64,000 nucleotides of DNA, taken from assembly GCA_006538405.1 (NCBI GenBank), contig BJKQ01000013.1:186001-250000 (forward strand), written 5' to 3'. The number at the start of each line of letters is the position of its first letter. Position 1 is the first letter of the stretch. A program made the translations under genes and the position numbers. The notes below the pieces were generated by a model. That model had not been told where the DNA came from. It searched no databases and saw only the letters and a program-made list of their open reading frames with translations. Of the stretch, positions 25,034-36,360 are shown in pieces. This DNA is from Hansfordia pulvinata (lineage: Eukaryota; Ascomycota; Sordariomycetes; Xylariales).

Positions 25034-27019
25034 ATGCCTTTCAGCCGCGCTGACTTTGACGACTTCCCCAGGGGCCCTCCCCCCCGAAGGGGACCCCCTT
25101 CCCACTATGAGCCTTCCAACTACGACGAGGTCGACATCTATGAGAGACACGTTCAGGAGCGCCCCAGATCCCCTCCTCGGAGACCTCCTCCCAGCCACTA
25201 TGACGAGGTCGACATCTACGAGCGCCACGTCGAGCGCTCCAGGTCACCTCCGCGCCGCGCCGCGGCGCCTGTCAAGGAGTACGACGACATCGACATTCGC
25301 TACCACGATGGGGGAAGAGAACGCTCGCGCATCTCCTACGACCGGGTTCCAGCCTTCATGCGCGAAGAACCTAAGCCAGAGGCCGGCCCTCTGGTGGTTC
25401 GCACCAAGGAGACGTTCGAGCGCGGTCGTCCCCCAGCCCCGACCGCATGTCCAGCCCGCCTCAGATCCGGGAGCGTTGGGAACACCACAGAAGCGTCAGC
25501 CCTCCCAGAAGATGGGAGCGCTCGCCGTCTCCTGTGCCCTCTGCCGCGCCGTCCGCCGCCACCTCGCACAATCAGCGTGTCGACATTGATACTCGCATTG
25601 TTCGGCGGAGACCTAGATCCCCGACTCCTGACGGAGAGCGGGATCAGCATTTTCACATCATGATGGAGAGAGAGAGGGAGAAGGCCCCGTCGCCTGCCCC
25701 TTCGCCTCCTCCTCCCCCCCCGGAGCCCCCGGTGATTCGCGGCCCCACCATTGAGCGCGAGGTTATCACGCACTACCGCGATATTGACCATGGTGAGTAC
25801 CTGTGATGCCTCCAACCGTGTGCAGCTTACTGACAGAAACAGGCGTTGAACGTGTGAAGCCGCCGTCTCCCCCTCCCCCGAAGCCTAAGCGTTGGGACAT
25901 GGACATTGACATCCGCGGATCCGGCCGCGACATGGATATCGACATTAGGCAAACCCGCGCTCGCTCCGAGGTTTCCAAGAGGTCGAAGAGCGAGAAGGGT
26001 TCCGAGAGGCCCGAGAAAGGCTCGGCGAAGTCGGAGAAGGGATCTGCTGCCAAGTCCGAGAAAGGCTCAGTCAAGGGCTCAGAGAAGCCCAAGCCCAAGA
26101 AGGCGCCGTCGTCGCACTACGACGACGAGATCATGATACACACTGGCCACAACAGCTTCAGCTTCCATGAGGGCCGCCGCCGGGCCAAGTCTGAGGCACC
26201 CAAGCCGGAGCCTCCCAAGAATGACTGGGACGATGAGGCCGAGTACATCACCGGTAGAATCAATTCTCGTGGCCGTCATGGAGAGGCCTGGAACGGGGCG
26301 ACGAGGGACTGGACAATACTGGACGTGCCGCCCGGAACTAGGGCCGTCAAGATGGACGGTGCTGGTGGCGGCGGCGCCGAAATCTCCTGGCAACGATACA
26401 ATGGTGCGAGACGCGCCAAGTTCATCGCTGAGCAGGAGGAGAAGAAAGATGAGGATGATGAGGATGATGATGATGGTCCCGCCCCTTCCAGCTCCGGAAG
26501 CACGGCTGTCAGCCGCTCCACTCGCCCTGACAAGGAGCGCATGAGCATTGAGATCTACAACCGCAACAAGGCACCCAAGTCGGAGAAGCCCAAGACCGAA
26601 GAGGTCCACGACCGCAGCATCACCATCAGAAAAGGCTCGGGGTCGAGACCCCCTCCGCCGAAGAAGCCTAACGAGATGTGGACCGAGATCACCAAGGACC
26701 TGGTGATGAAGGAAGCCATCAAGAAGATGGGATACGAGTACGAGGAGACGGAGTTCTACTTCTACGTCATGGAGTATCTGCAATACGTAAGTCCCTGGAT
26801 TACACTGTCGACGAAACCAACGCTGACCTGAAGCAGGAGGATGTTCTGCAACTCGTCAACATCACCGACGATATCCGCCGCGCGCGCAAGCAGCGTGCAA
26901 AGGAGATTGAGTGGGAGGAGCACTATCGGTCCAAGTGGGATCCCCACCGTCAGAGCCTCGGACGCGAGTGGGACAAGGAAGACGTGAGGAAGGTTGAGCG
27001 TGAGATCTACTTCCGCTGA
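25034..27019 (+). CDS. RS/SP-rich DUF8035-type protein with an apparent frameshift in exon 1
   Basis: Exons 25034-25792, 25843-26786 and 26837-27019, with 50 nt introns. The start has a good Kozak context (GCCACCATG). The N-terminal half is disordered, rich in Arg-Ser-Pro, with repeated YDEVDIYERHV units. It is followed by paired DMDIDI units, then KSEKGS-type repeats and an acidic run. The conserved C-terminus begins MWTEITKDLVMKEAIKKMGY, continues across intron 2 (ETEFYFYVMEYLQY, then EDVLQLVNITDDIRR), and resembles the fungal DUF8035 region; function unknown. Reading frame changes at the C run 25430-25434: before it the frame gives KETFERGRPP, after it the good frame gives RMSSPPQIRERWEHH. 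One more C would restore continuity to about 628 residues. As written, the first frame runs on into unrelated sequence to 25663. A homopolymer error is the simplest reading; a real null allele is possible. Confidence 0.78.
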
Positions 27020-27907
27020 TCGTGTCTTTCAAAAGCGCCGACCTTTTTTTTTCTTTTTTTTTCTCAACATACTGGGCATTGAGCCTATCTTCAGGGAAGA
27101 ACGAGCAATTAAGCGGCGTACATTGTCCATTACAAATTGCTTCTCATCGACATGCCGGATCCCGTGGGCTCTTTGTCGGACTGGCGTGGAAAAGTTCCAA
27201 GCAATCTCGAACCATGAATGATTCAAGTCGAGATCAGGGGTTTGTCTGCTGTCTGCGACAAGGCTTCTTCTATGCGACTGGCAGGCCTGGCACATGGATG
27301 GGTATGTACGGATGGACGGGAGTATGGTTGCATGTGGTCACGGACGGCTCTGGAGTCAGGAAATCGGATGGTGACAATCATGTGTTGGTGGATGTCTTGT
27401 ACTTTTCGTTGCCCTTTTGGCATACCATTTAGGAAATTTGACGACTTACGACTGAGCACGAAATCGACCTAGGGAATCAGGGGCAAGCACGCGATGATGC
27501 GCTTGAAATCTGCAGTGAAAATTGTGATATACCTTGGTAGAAACTAAAATACTTATCTGTTACATGTCAACCTGGCTACCCTTTACAGCTTCCGCAGACC
27601 AGTGATGGCTCTTTTGTGATCATCAATCCTGACCCAGTCGGCAGCCCATCAGATGCAACTCTGTATATCCCCTGGCTGAGAGGGTCTTGAGGTAGCTACC
27701 TATGCTTCGCAAGCACGACATTGTGTTGATATGAATAAGTAGGCAGCGGGGCATGCGGCTCGGCACGTTGCGGTTGGACTATAGGTGGTTCTGTTCTAGC
27801 CGTGTGAGGAAAGGATGATGCTATGTGTGAGCTCGCCGTCAGGCTAGCCATTCCATAGCGACCCACGAACCGGTCTCGGAGAGCCAGCCTGCTCGTGCAG
27901 ACTCGGC
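27020..27907. other. Convergent intergenic region
   Basis: This lies between the 3' ends of the DUF8035-type gene and the PARP-finger gene. T-rich stretches follow the first stop (27044-27063). No gene is seen. Confidence 0.6.
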
Positions 27908-29192
27908 TCACTCTTTCTTGATCGAACGTCGCCCACGTCCGGTTTTGGCTGGCGCCGGCGGCTCTTCCTCCTCCTCTTCGGGGCTCGGCTCTCTCTTGAT
28001 CGACTTGCGGCCTCTAGCCTTCTTGGCCGGTGCGGGTACTTCTTCCTCATCAGCCTTAGGCGTAGGCTCCTTCTTGACCGACTTGCGGCCCCTGGCCTTC
28101 TTCGCCGGGGCGGGCTCGTCCGATTCCTCATTTTTCGGGGCCGCCTTAAGAGAGGGGCGGCCGCGCTTGGGCTTGACGAGCGGGGCGTCCTCGTCCTCAT
28201 CATCCTCCTTTTTCAGGGAAGGGCGGCCACGCTTGGCCTTCTTGATGGGCTGGGCCTTTTCCTCCGTCTCCTCCTCTTCTTCCTCAGACTCAACCTTCTT
28301 GCGACCGCGCTTAGCCTGTTTCTTGGCAGGCTGGATGTCCTCTTCGGCCTTCTTACGGCCGGCCTTTGCTTTCGGCTGGGGCTTCTCTTCCTCCTCTTCC
28401 TCGTCGGCCTTCTTGCGGCCGCGCTTGGCCTGCTTCTTTGGCTGGGTCTCCTCCTCGTCGTCATCCGCGGCCTTGCGGCCACGCTTGGCAGCCTTCTTGG
28501 GCGGCTCGGGAGCTTCTTCCTCGGCCTGCGCCATGTCAGTCTGGGCGGACGAACGACATATGAGCCACTTACCTCTTCGTCGTCGTCCTTAGCCTTCTTC
28601 TGACGACCGCGAATAGCCTTTTGACCGGGCTTGTTGAATTCGGGATCCTGTTTTGTTCAGCATCATCTCTGACTTGCTAGCCAGGAGGGGTACGTACGCC
28701 TTTGAAGTCTTCGGGGTCAATGTGGCCCTGCTTGATGACGCGGCGGACCTTTTCTTGGATCTCAGGGTCTCTGAACCGGAGTTATTAGAGGGGCTCTGGC
28801 AGCTGTGCGGAGGATTTCGTGCATGGGGCTTACTCAATCTCGTCGTAGCCGTCAATCATGTCCCAGTCGTAGTCGTCTCCCGAAGAGCAAGACTCCTGCA
28901 TGCCCTTTACCTGAAAGCCGGAGACGCAGCCCCTGGGACTGTTAGCAGAGTGCAGGGGTGCATCAAGTATGCGTAGACGCAGACGCACCAGTGCTTCCAT
29001 CGCCAAGAGCCATGTTCCTTGATCTCGACCCAAGTGCCGAGGCGCAGCTGGCCCTTTGTGATCTTCTCGGCGCTCTTCTTGCACAGCGTGTCTTGGCAAC
29101 CGGCGCGGTTGTTGGGCGAAACCTCTGCGAAGGTTAGCAGGCGTCGTGCGCATGAGGGGGGCGGCGGCCAACGTACCAATACGGTAAGGCAT
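27908..29192 (-). CDS. PARP-type zinc-finger protein with AT-hook-like repeat tail
   Basis: Six exons on the minus strand (29192-29177, 29124-28989, 28932-28834, 28770-28698, 28647-28573, 28540-27908) give 343 residues. Residues 1 to about 85 form a zf-PARP domain: MPYRIEVSPNNRAGC, CQDTLC, KGQLRLGTWVEI, then WRWKHWGCVS. The zinc ligands Cys-Cys-His-Cys are all present. Next is DWDMIDGYDEIE and VIKQGHIDPEDFKGD, typical of fungal members. The last exon encodes about 200 residues of alternating acidic runs and basic KRGRK, KRGRPSLK and ARGRKS units, which resemble AT-hooks. Family knowledge suggests nuclear recognition of DNA breaks or nicks; no PARP catalytic domain is present. Exon 1 is only 16 nt, but the splice reproduces the family start. 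The second intron has a GCTAAC-like branch site. Confidence 0.88.
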
Positions 29193-29804
29193 CCTGACAG
29201 CGTTGTTGTCCAGGAGAACTGTGTGGGCTGTTCAGATGGGGCGAGGTAGCCGGTTGCGAGCACGGCCAAAGTGAGGCCGATATTTGGCCACGGGTGTACG
29301 GATCGACACAACGTGAGTTGGGGTGCGATAAGTTAGGGAGGGGGGAGGGGGCGGCTAAAGAGGGAGGTAAGACGACAGAAAAGAGTGAAGGACCGCGACA
29401 GGGCGTGCGTTGGGCTGACCTGGGAAAAAAGTGGTGATGTCCAAGTTGGAACCTGGCCCGAGCTAAGCTGGGGCGCTGGGCGAGACGCGTGTTGGGTAAT
29501 CCGCGCCATCCACTGTACGCGTCTGGAGGTCGCTCGTACTTGCCCTACGTCACCAGCTGCGACGGACCGCGCCTGCGTTATCTCAAACATCACTCAACTT
29601 GACATTGGAGGTTGCACATGGAGGTATTGGATCCAATGTAATGTGCCTTTCTTTCCTGTCATCATACATGTACTCGTAGGTACCTAGTGTACTCTCTCAA
29701 CCTCGTACCAGTAGTAGCATCCATAGGTCCCATCTCCAAGGTGCCATTTGCCTTGCTTTTATTTCTACCATTATTCGCAAATCGATGAGGGCACAGCACC
29801 GACC
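29193..29804. other. Intergenic region
   Basis: This contains the promoter of the PARP-finger gene and the 3' flank of the MFS gene, both on the minus strand. One TACTCGTA octamer is at 29671-29678, next to a TAGGTACCTAG word. No gene seen. Confidence 0.6.
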
Positions 29805-31744
29805 TTACCTCATCACGACCGGAATGTGGTCGTCCATGTACCCGCTGACGTCCGCCATGAAGACGCTCGCAACCACCGCCACTGCCCCGAATGCAATGCT
29901 ACAGTAATACACCCACGGGTAGCTGCTCTCGTAGGCCCGCTGCCCCGCCATCACAATCTCTTCCCACACTCCGCGATCCCCCCCCACCAGCGGCAGGATC
30001 CTCTCCGTCAAGCTGGCCGCCGTCAGCTCAATAATGGCCCCGATCTTCTGACCCTCCCGGATCCCGTTCCGCATACACACCGCTGCCAGCGCTGCTCCCA
30101 GCTTGGGCGCCAGCTTGCCTCGAAACCCATTGTAGTAGACCGAGAAGCCCAAAGCCCCGCCCACCACCCGCACTGCCAGCACCAGCGCCGTGATGGTCGC
30201 CATCAGGTCGTCCGGGCAGATGAACGTCGCCACCAGGGACGCCGGAAGCATCACCCCGCCGCATCCCAGCCCCGCCACAAAAAGCATCCCGTATACCGCC
30301 TGCAGGTTGTCCATCCGCGCCGCCGCCATTGACCCGCATCCTACCGTGAGCACCACAGACGCCCCCAGAAGCAGCCACCGCACCTGCCCGCGCACCCACC
30401 TCAGCAGGAACAGCGACACGACCGCTCCGGCGATGATACCAAAAGCGAACGGCATGCCCCGGTACCCCTGCTGCACAGGGTCGTGTCCGTACACGTTGGT
30501 CGCGTGACTCGGCCAAAGCATGATAATGGAGAAGAAGGCCGACCCGGAGATAAAGGTGATGACCAGGATCAGGGCGAGCTCTTTTGTGGCCCGCCCTAGT
30601 CGCCTCGGGAACATGGGATATGCCGCCCCCCAGACCTCCCAGCACACAAAGGCTGCCATCAGCACCACGCCGACGAGAAGGGGCGCCAGGGTATGCGTGT
30701 CCGTCCACGGATACTATCTTGTTAGCATGTTCCTCCCGACGTCCAGTACGGGAGCACGAACCTGGTATCCGCCCCAGAGTAGACCACACGTGAACAGCAC
30801 GATACCCGTGATGGACAGCAATCCGCCGATGAAGTCGATTCGCAGCACAATGTCCTTGCGACTGAGACCCGACGAGTTGACTCTCGGGGTGGGAAGTAGA
30901 AGAGCAAGACGCACACAAGCCCGGCAAAGGACCAGGCTGCGGTAAGCACGCCCACGTAGCGCCAGCTCGTGTAGGCCGCAATGAGCTGCGCGTACATAAC
31001 GGAGGGCATGAATGGTAGCACCGTCACCACGACTGAGGCGACCCAGAACCCGCGCCGCGATGCGGGCGCCAGCTCTGCCGTTCCCGCGAGCGCCGTGAGC
31101 TCGTTCATGCCGGCGCCGACGCCGGACACCGTCATTCCCGCTGCGCGAATCAGTACAGGTATATCAACCAGCGAGAAGGAGATGCGCACCGATGAACATT
31201 TCCATGTTCTTGGCTGTGGCACAAACGACCTGGCCCACTATCAACAGGCTCATGCCAGCAATGGCAACATGTCGACGGCCCAAGAGGTCAGAAAGAGCTC
31301 CGCTAAAGGGGCAGATGGCAGCAGATCCCAGGAGGTTGCCCGTGATGAACCAGATCCAGCGATCAGAGCCCCCAATGTCGCCGTAGACCTGAGGAGGGAT
31401 CCCCCCTTATCGCAAAGTCAGTGCTGTCATTCTCGGGGAGAACACGGCATTTGAGCTCACATACCGTACAGATAAACTGGGATCTGAGAAGCCGTCCACA
31501 AAAAGGACATGGCAACGAGCGACATGAATAGTCGCGGGGTGAGCTTGACGGACCCTGGCTCGACCGATTCGCGTCTCCCGCTTCCATGCTTACTGTGAAC
31601 GCTCAAGGGAAGCGAGCCGCCTGTGTCGTCTGTCGGGGTCGCATCAGGCGATCTGGAAGGACTGTCGGGCGAGGACATGGCAGCCGAAGCACCAGGGGGC
31701 GGTTGCTGCTTTTCGACGTCGTTGCACGACATGCCGAAGAACAC
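29805..31744 (-). CDS. MFS transporter of the TRI12 family, apparent frameshift
   Basis: Exons 31744-31465, 31405-31190, 31140-30762 and 30713-29805 on the minus strand. The product is a 14-helix-type major facilitator at the plasma membrane, closest in pattern to the TRI12 (trichothecene efflux pump) family, which exports small molecules. Evidence includes LFMSLVAMSFLWTASQIPVY in helix 1 and GSDRWIWFITGNLLGSAAIC. The GALSDLLGRRHV loop and GMTVSGVGAGMNELTALAGT are also present, with YTSWRYVG and LFYFPPPR after it. Late helices run to the end. The frame breaks at the G run 30886-30889 (plus strand): the coding strand reads LFYFPPR then loses frame, while a missing C would restore PPPRVNSSGLSRKDIV. 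A TATA-like AATATAAC lies about 130 bases upstream. ATG 31732 is an alternative start. No biosynthetic cluster surrounds it, so the substrate is unknown. Confidence 0.82.
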
Positions 31745-33937
31745 GAATCAATCAAAGGGGGCTGGAGCCAAGCACTTTCGAGGAAAAGACTGTTCAAATT
31801 ATTGGACAGGAAAATTGACAGCAGCCTTCAAGATATAGGCTTCGAGATGATGACTTCGAGGATAGGCGGCAGTTATATTTAAGCAAACTCGCATGTTGGT
31901 CGAGACTGATACTCCTCATTAACGCACCCAGTAGTGACCCTGGTCGAGTCGCACGCAGGGTTTCACGGCGACGCCATGCAGTGTGTCTCCCTTCCTCCGA
32001 CGGGCACCTGCATAGGGACTGGCAGCATCACCGCATTCCCGTCTGCACCTCACCTGAAAGGCATTAGCTCGTGCTGGCTGCCATCACCTCATCGTCGGCG
32101 GCCAAATGACGAGTCTGTTTTTCGAGCCGCAACTCTCGACGCGGCGTATTCTGTCTGTGACGACGGTTACACAGGCTGCGAGGTCCGGAACGCCAGCCAG
32201 GCGCACCTGGCGACTTGTGGATGGAAAACTCGTCTCACCTATCGCAATTCAGAACACCTGCGGAAATCCAGACGGGACTGCTGCTGCGGCCTCACATGCA
32301 GAAGCCACGATCGATCGGTCCGCGGACAAAGGGAGGCTCTGATCGGTCCTGGGTCTCTGGCGAAGGGTTGATGAACCAGACTCGGACATGGATTGCTGCA
32401 ATCTTCCGACCGTCACGGCCGCAAGAGCTGCGGCGTGCCGAGCCTGGCGCCAAGATAGGCAGTCTTCTGGGGCTAGATCAGATGAGGGTCCTGCTTCGAG
32501 GTTGTTGCACTCGGCGAGTCGGCTTCGAGCCAAAATGAATGGCCTTTCGCCCCCTTGTCATACAGCAGCAGCAGGCTTGCCCCTCCGCGTGTCTGAGTTG
32601 GGCAAGCAATACGAGGATGCCCAGGCGAGGTCCGGCTGGGACTTGGTGGTAGCTTGCACGCGTGCGCCGCCCTCAGCTCAGTGTTGCCAGTCAGCCCAAG
32701 TCTCTTCCTCTTCCTTTTTTTTATTTGGTTCCTAGGGGGTCCGATGATGGCAAGCACACAGACGACATGACCCAGTCAGCGCAGCTAGGTTCCCGGCGAA
32801 TAACGCCCTGTCAGTCCTGAACACCTCCTTCATTCTTCTGTGTCGCGCAAATCACTGTCCGACCCAAGCCTCGGACCCGCGCTCGCTGACAGGTGGGCAA
32901 TTCGGCAGGCCTGCGTCACCTGACAGCCCAGACTTCGATGGGATCAGAAGCCGCCGAGCCGGCGGGCACGACAGGCCAGCAAGTGCTGCGGATACTGGTC
33001 CCTTCCCTCACTCCCGGCAGGGCGAGCCAGGTGTGTTCCGTTCTAGGTAGCCCGGGCAAACTCGCCGCCCTGGCTGCGACCCAACGCCGCGGCCAAGAGT
33101 GGGAAGGGGGTGAGAGCGGGTGCCGGCACGAGATACCCCGTTCCGCTGTTCTGTTATGCATCTCCTACGACTCTTCCACTCGTGCACTGTCAGACACACG
33201 CCCGATTTCCCCCTGCTCTTGGCATCTTATGTTTCCGCCGCACAGAGGGTGGCAGTTTGCGTTATCAAGGCGAACAAGGGTTCAGCTGCAAGGGGTTTCC
33301 TGCGGTGGCGGTGACGGATGTGCTGGCGGAGATTCCAAGTCGATGGAGCAGCCGCTGGGGAGTCCCGGGGAGCCTTCCGGCGGCGGGGAGACAGGAGGCC
33401 AGAGAAGGTCATTGACATGGTTATTGTGCTGTGCTGAAGCAACCAGCGACAGACCAGTAAAGCCCGTAGTGTCGGACCTGCGAGCAGTCTTGCACTGCGA
33501 TTGCGTCTCGTGAGGCTCCGAACGCCGAGGCTGGTGCCAACGAGGCCCTGGCTCTACCAACGCCCTGGGGAGCGGCCATCTACCCTCCGGACGGCCATGG
33601 GTAGGAAAGCAGGTCAGAAGGCTGCTTCAATTCAACGAATCCGTCCAGACCGCGGAGCAGTGCTACAAACCTGGTCGCCGAGTCGGTAAAACAGGGCCGT
33701 GAGGCGTTTTTCGCGCCGGTGCCGACGGTGCTTCGGCGCTCAAAACGAGAGAGCTGGGACGAAGCCAACGGCCATCGAAAGCACACCATGCCTTTTAGGT
33801 AGGGGAGTCATTTCCAGTATTCACAACCAAGACCAGCCAGTTTCCCCGGAAGTTGTTTTTTCCCCACACTATCTATATCAGTTGGTCCATCGCCTGGTAG
33901 CTCTGCTGTCGACCCCGAGTGATTGCTGATTCTAAGC
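31745..33937. other. Intergenic region
   Basis: This holds the promoter of the MFS gene at its left and the 3' flank of the adhesin-like gene at its right. Several frames of 60-200 codons exist on both strands, but none shows a domain, a consistent start or third-position bias. Confidence 0.5.
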
Positions 33938-35260
33938 CTATGAATAGAGGTCGGAAAAGAGAAGATGCATTTCGCTACGCTTTCCACCGCACGTGGCCTG
34001 AAGAGTTGAGCGTCCTCGATCGTCGCGCTCTCCCTTGAAGGCCTCGTACGACCGACCCTTATCTTCAACGACCAAGAGATCGTCGTCCGCGTCCTGGTCG
34101 GGCATTTGCAGAAAGTTCTTCCCCGGGGTCATAGAGGCCGAAATCTTGCCCATCCAATTGAAGAAGTACCTGCCGCCCTGCCCGTAATGGAAAGCTTCGA
34201 GGTTGTTGAACTTGCCGCTATCGTCGCTCTTTGCGTCTTCACCCTTGAAGAACTTGGGCTTCCGAACGACGACGTCCTGGGAGCATAAGGAGCAGGTGGT
34301 GTGGAGGTTGGTCATGGTGCCGTCCCTTTGGTCGGTGTCAACGTGTGGCACGATTTTCAACTCTATGTCCCCTGTCTGGGTTTCAACCTGTGTGGATGAC
34401 CCGTGAACCAGATCGCCCGAGACCTTTGCGCCATTTGTCGACACGCTTACTTTGGCCTTGTATAAGCTCACGCCCCTGGGCGCTCCATCCTCGAGATCGA
34501 CATTGCCTGAATCTGTTGTGACTCTGGTCTTATGCGCCGAGGCCAGCGTGACCCTGATGTCACCGCTTGAGGTGCCGATCTCCACCGTGCCGTCGTCTGA
34601 TATTGCAAGGCCCTGGCCGTCGAACTCGACGGCTAGCTGGCCAGCCTTGAGCAGTTGGATCCCGGCGAACGGCCGGTGCTCTGGTATGCGGACGGTGACC
34701 GAGAAGCGGGCGCACCCCTGGTCGTGGGGGTTGTCGCCTTTGAGAGCCGGAACCGTGACGCGCACGGGGCCGAACAGCACCTTTTCGAGTTTCGGCTGCA
34801 GCCCTTGGTCATCCCCGTCGTCGTCGTCGTCGTTGAACGATTTTAGTTCGATGCTGGCCTTGCTACCCCGCCCGCCCTTCACGATCCTCGCCGACCCTGT
34901 GAGAACCACCCGGGCGTCCTGCGAGTCTACCTCTAGTTTGATGACCGTGCTGTCATGGACGTCTACTTCCACCTTGTCGGTCTTTTCATGGGTCCCGAAC
35001 TTGCACTGCGTCCCTGTTCAACCAGCACCCCCGCCGCGGTGGATGGTGCTGCTGACGAGATTTGGGCCATTTCAAATGTTGTTGATGCGTGTGGTGCCAC
35101 CGCTGTTCACCCCGGTGACGATACCGCCCCTGTTGGTGCCGGAAAAGGTGATGGCCGCCGCCCTGGCTAAGAGGGCCGCGCCGGGGAACGCTGTGGCTGG
35201 AGAGGAGGCGCCCAGGATCGCTGTTGCGATCAAACTCGCTTTCCTTCTGGACGGAAACAT
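33938..35260 (-). CDS. Secreted adhesin-like (DUF4097-type) protein
   Basis: Exons 35260-35101 and 35013-33938 join in frame to 411 residues. The N-terminus has a basic start and hydrophobic core (SLIATAILGA) ending near AFPGAA, consistent with a signal peptide, so the product is probably secreted or wall-associated. After the splice it reads GVNSGGTQCKFGTHEKTDKV. A repetitive beta-rich body follows with units such as VDSQDARVVLTG, GTSSGDIRVTLAS, TTDSGNVDLEDG and TQTGDIELKIV. Alternating hydrophobic residues and SGD/SGN turns are typical of DUF4097-like beta-solenoids. An acidic Asp run sits near residue 97. A CSLC pair occurs near residue 275. The intron boundaries (GTGGCA, GAACAG) are inferred from frame and are less certain than the body. 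No ligand can be assigned. Confidence 0.7.
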
Positions 35261-35870
35261 CCCGACGGGCGATTAAGAGTAGGAGAGGGAGGCTTTGTTC
35301 AGGGTTTGGGGAGGAAGGTGTCTGGTGAGAGGCGCTTGTGGGGGAAGTAAGCAGCTTCTCATCAGGCTTTCAGGCTCCAGAGCTCGGGATTTTGTGATCG
35401 TGTTATATCCTGCCACGGGGACGCGTCCGGGCGGGGTGGCAAGAAGAAAGAAAGGCGCACATCGAGTCGGGCGTCGACGTGCGTGCTGCTGCCTTGCGTT
35501 CCTCGCGACGAGAACGCGGTGCACTCTACGGCTTCGCGTGAACGAGCAGCTCGCTTTCGCAGAGCGCGCCCTTCAGGGCTGATCAGGTCCCCGAGGGCCC
35601 GAGTGGCCACAAATCTCTGCGTGCGCCACTGTTCCTAGGCCGGCAGGAGGAGCCCCATTCACATAGGCAAAGACATGTCTGAAGAGGACGATAGCGAATA
35701 TGTTGGTAGGAGGCATAACGTGTACGCGACAGTGTCAGTGATTTCTGCTGTGATGGCCAGTAACTAAACATTAAAGAAGTCGTACAGAAGGGTGGCAAAC
35801 GAAAAGTGGCGACTTGGTTCTTAAAAGCCAAGGGCACTTCGGAACTGAGAGAATGTTATGCGAGCTTTCC
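35261..35870. other. Boundary region before the AT-rich block
   Basis: GC-normal DNA upstream of the secreted gene that changes abruptly to AT-rich sequence around 35,880. No gene is supported. Confidence 0.6.
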
Positions 35871-36164
35871 CCACCCGCTGGTCCGTAAAGGCAAAACAGG
35901 AGAGTACCTATTAAAGCAGACTGGTTTACTTATTAACCCATCGAGGGCTACGATTTATTAGGCTTATCGCTATAAACTCAATTTTAAGGGGCGCGTCGTT
36001 AATAAATCCTTTACATTTTTAAGGGTATAAAAAAGTAAGGGTAATTAAGTAAAGGCTTAAGTTATACTTAAGAATCAAGTATAATATTTAATTTCGATAA
36101 GCTGTTTAACCGTTATCGTTATCGTCCTTTACCTTTTAAGGTGTTTAAGGTAAAGCCGCAGTCA

Positions 36165-36360
36165 TGTTAAGGGCTTATTATAAGTAAAAGACACGATCAG
36201 GTAAAGCAATGTTAAAAAGGTAATATAAGGTATATAATAAATAAGAATTAAACCTTAAACCTTTACGTTTAATAAAAGATTTAAAGGGTATTTATAAAGA
36301 GTTCGTATTAATCTTATATAAGAATATATTAAGTTAAATTAAGACTTTTCTTTATAATAA
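36165..36360. repeat. Left terminal direct repeat of the RIP block
   Basis: This matches the ends of the two right-hand units, including TAATAAATAAGAATTAAACC and the following run through TTAATCTTATATAAGAAT. Weaker similarity may extend left to about 36,000. After the shared end at 36360 the sequence diverges, giving an internal boundary. Confidence 0.75.

Noticed and set aside
1..33000. A secondary-metabolite cluster containing the laccase-like gene and the MFS pump
   Set aside because: The two genes are 26 kb apart, separated by housekeeping genes, and no synthase, P450 or pathway regulator is present.
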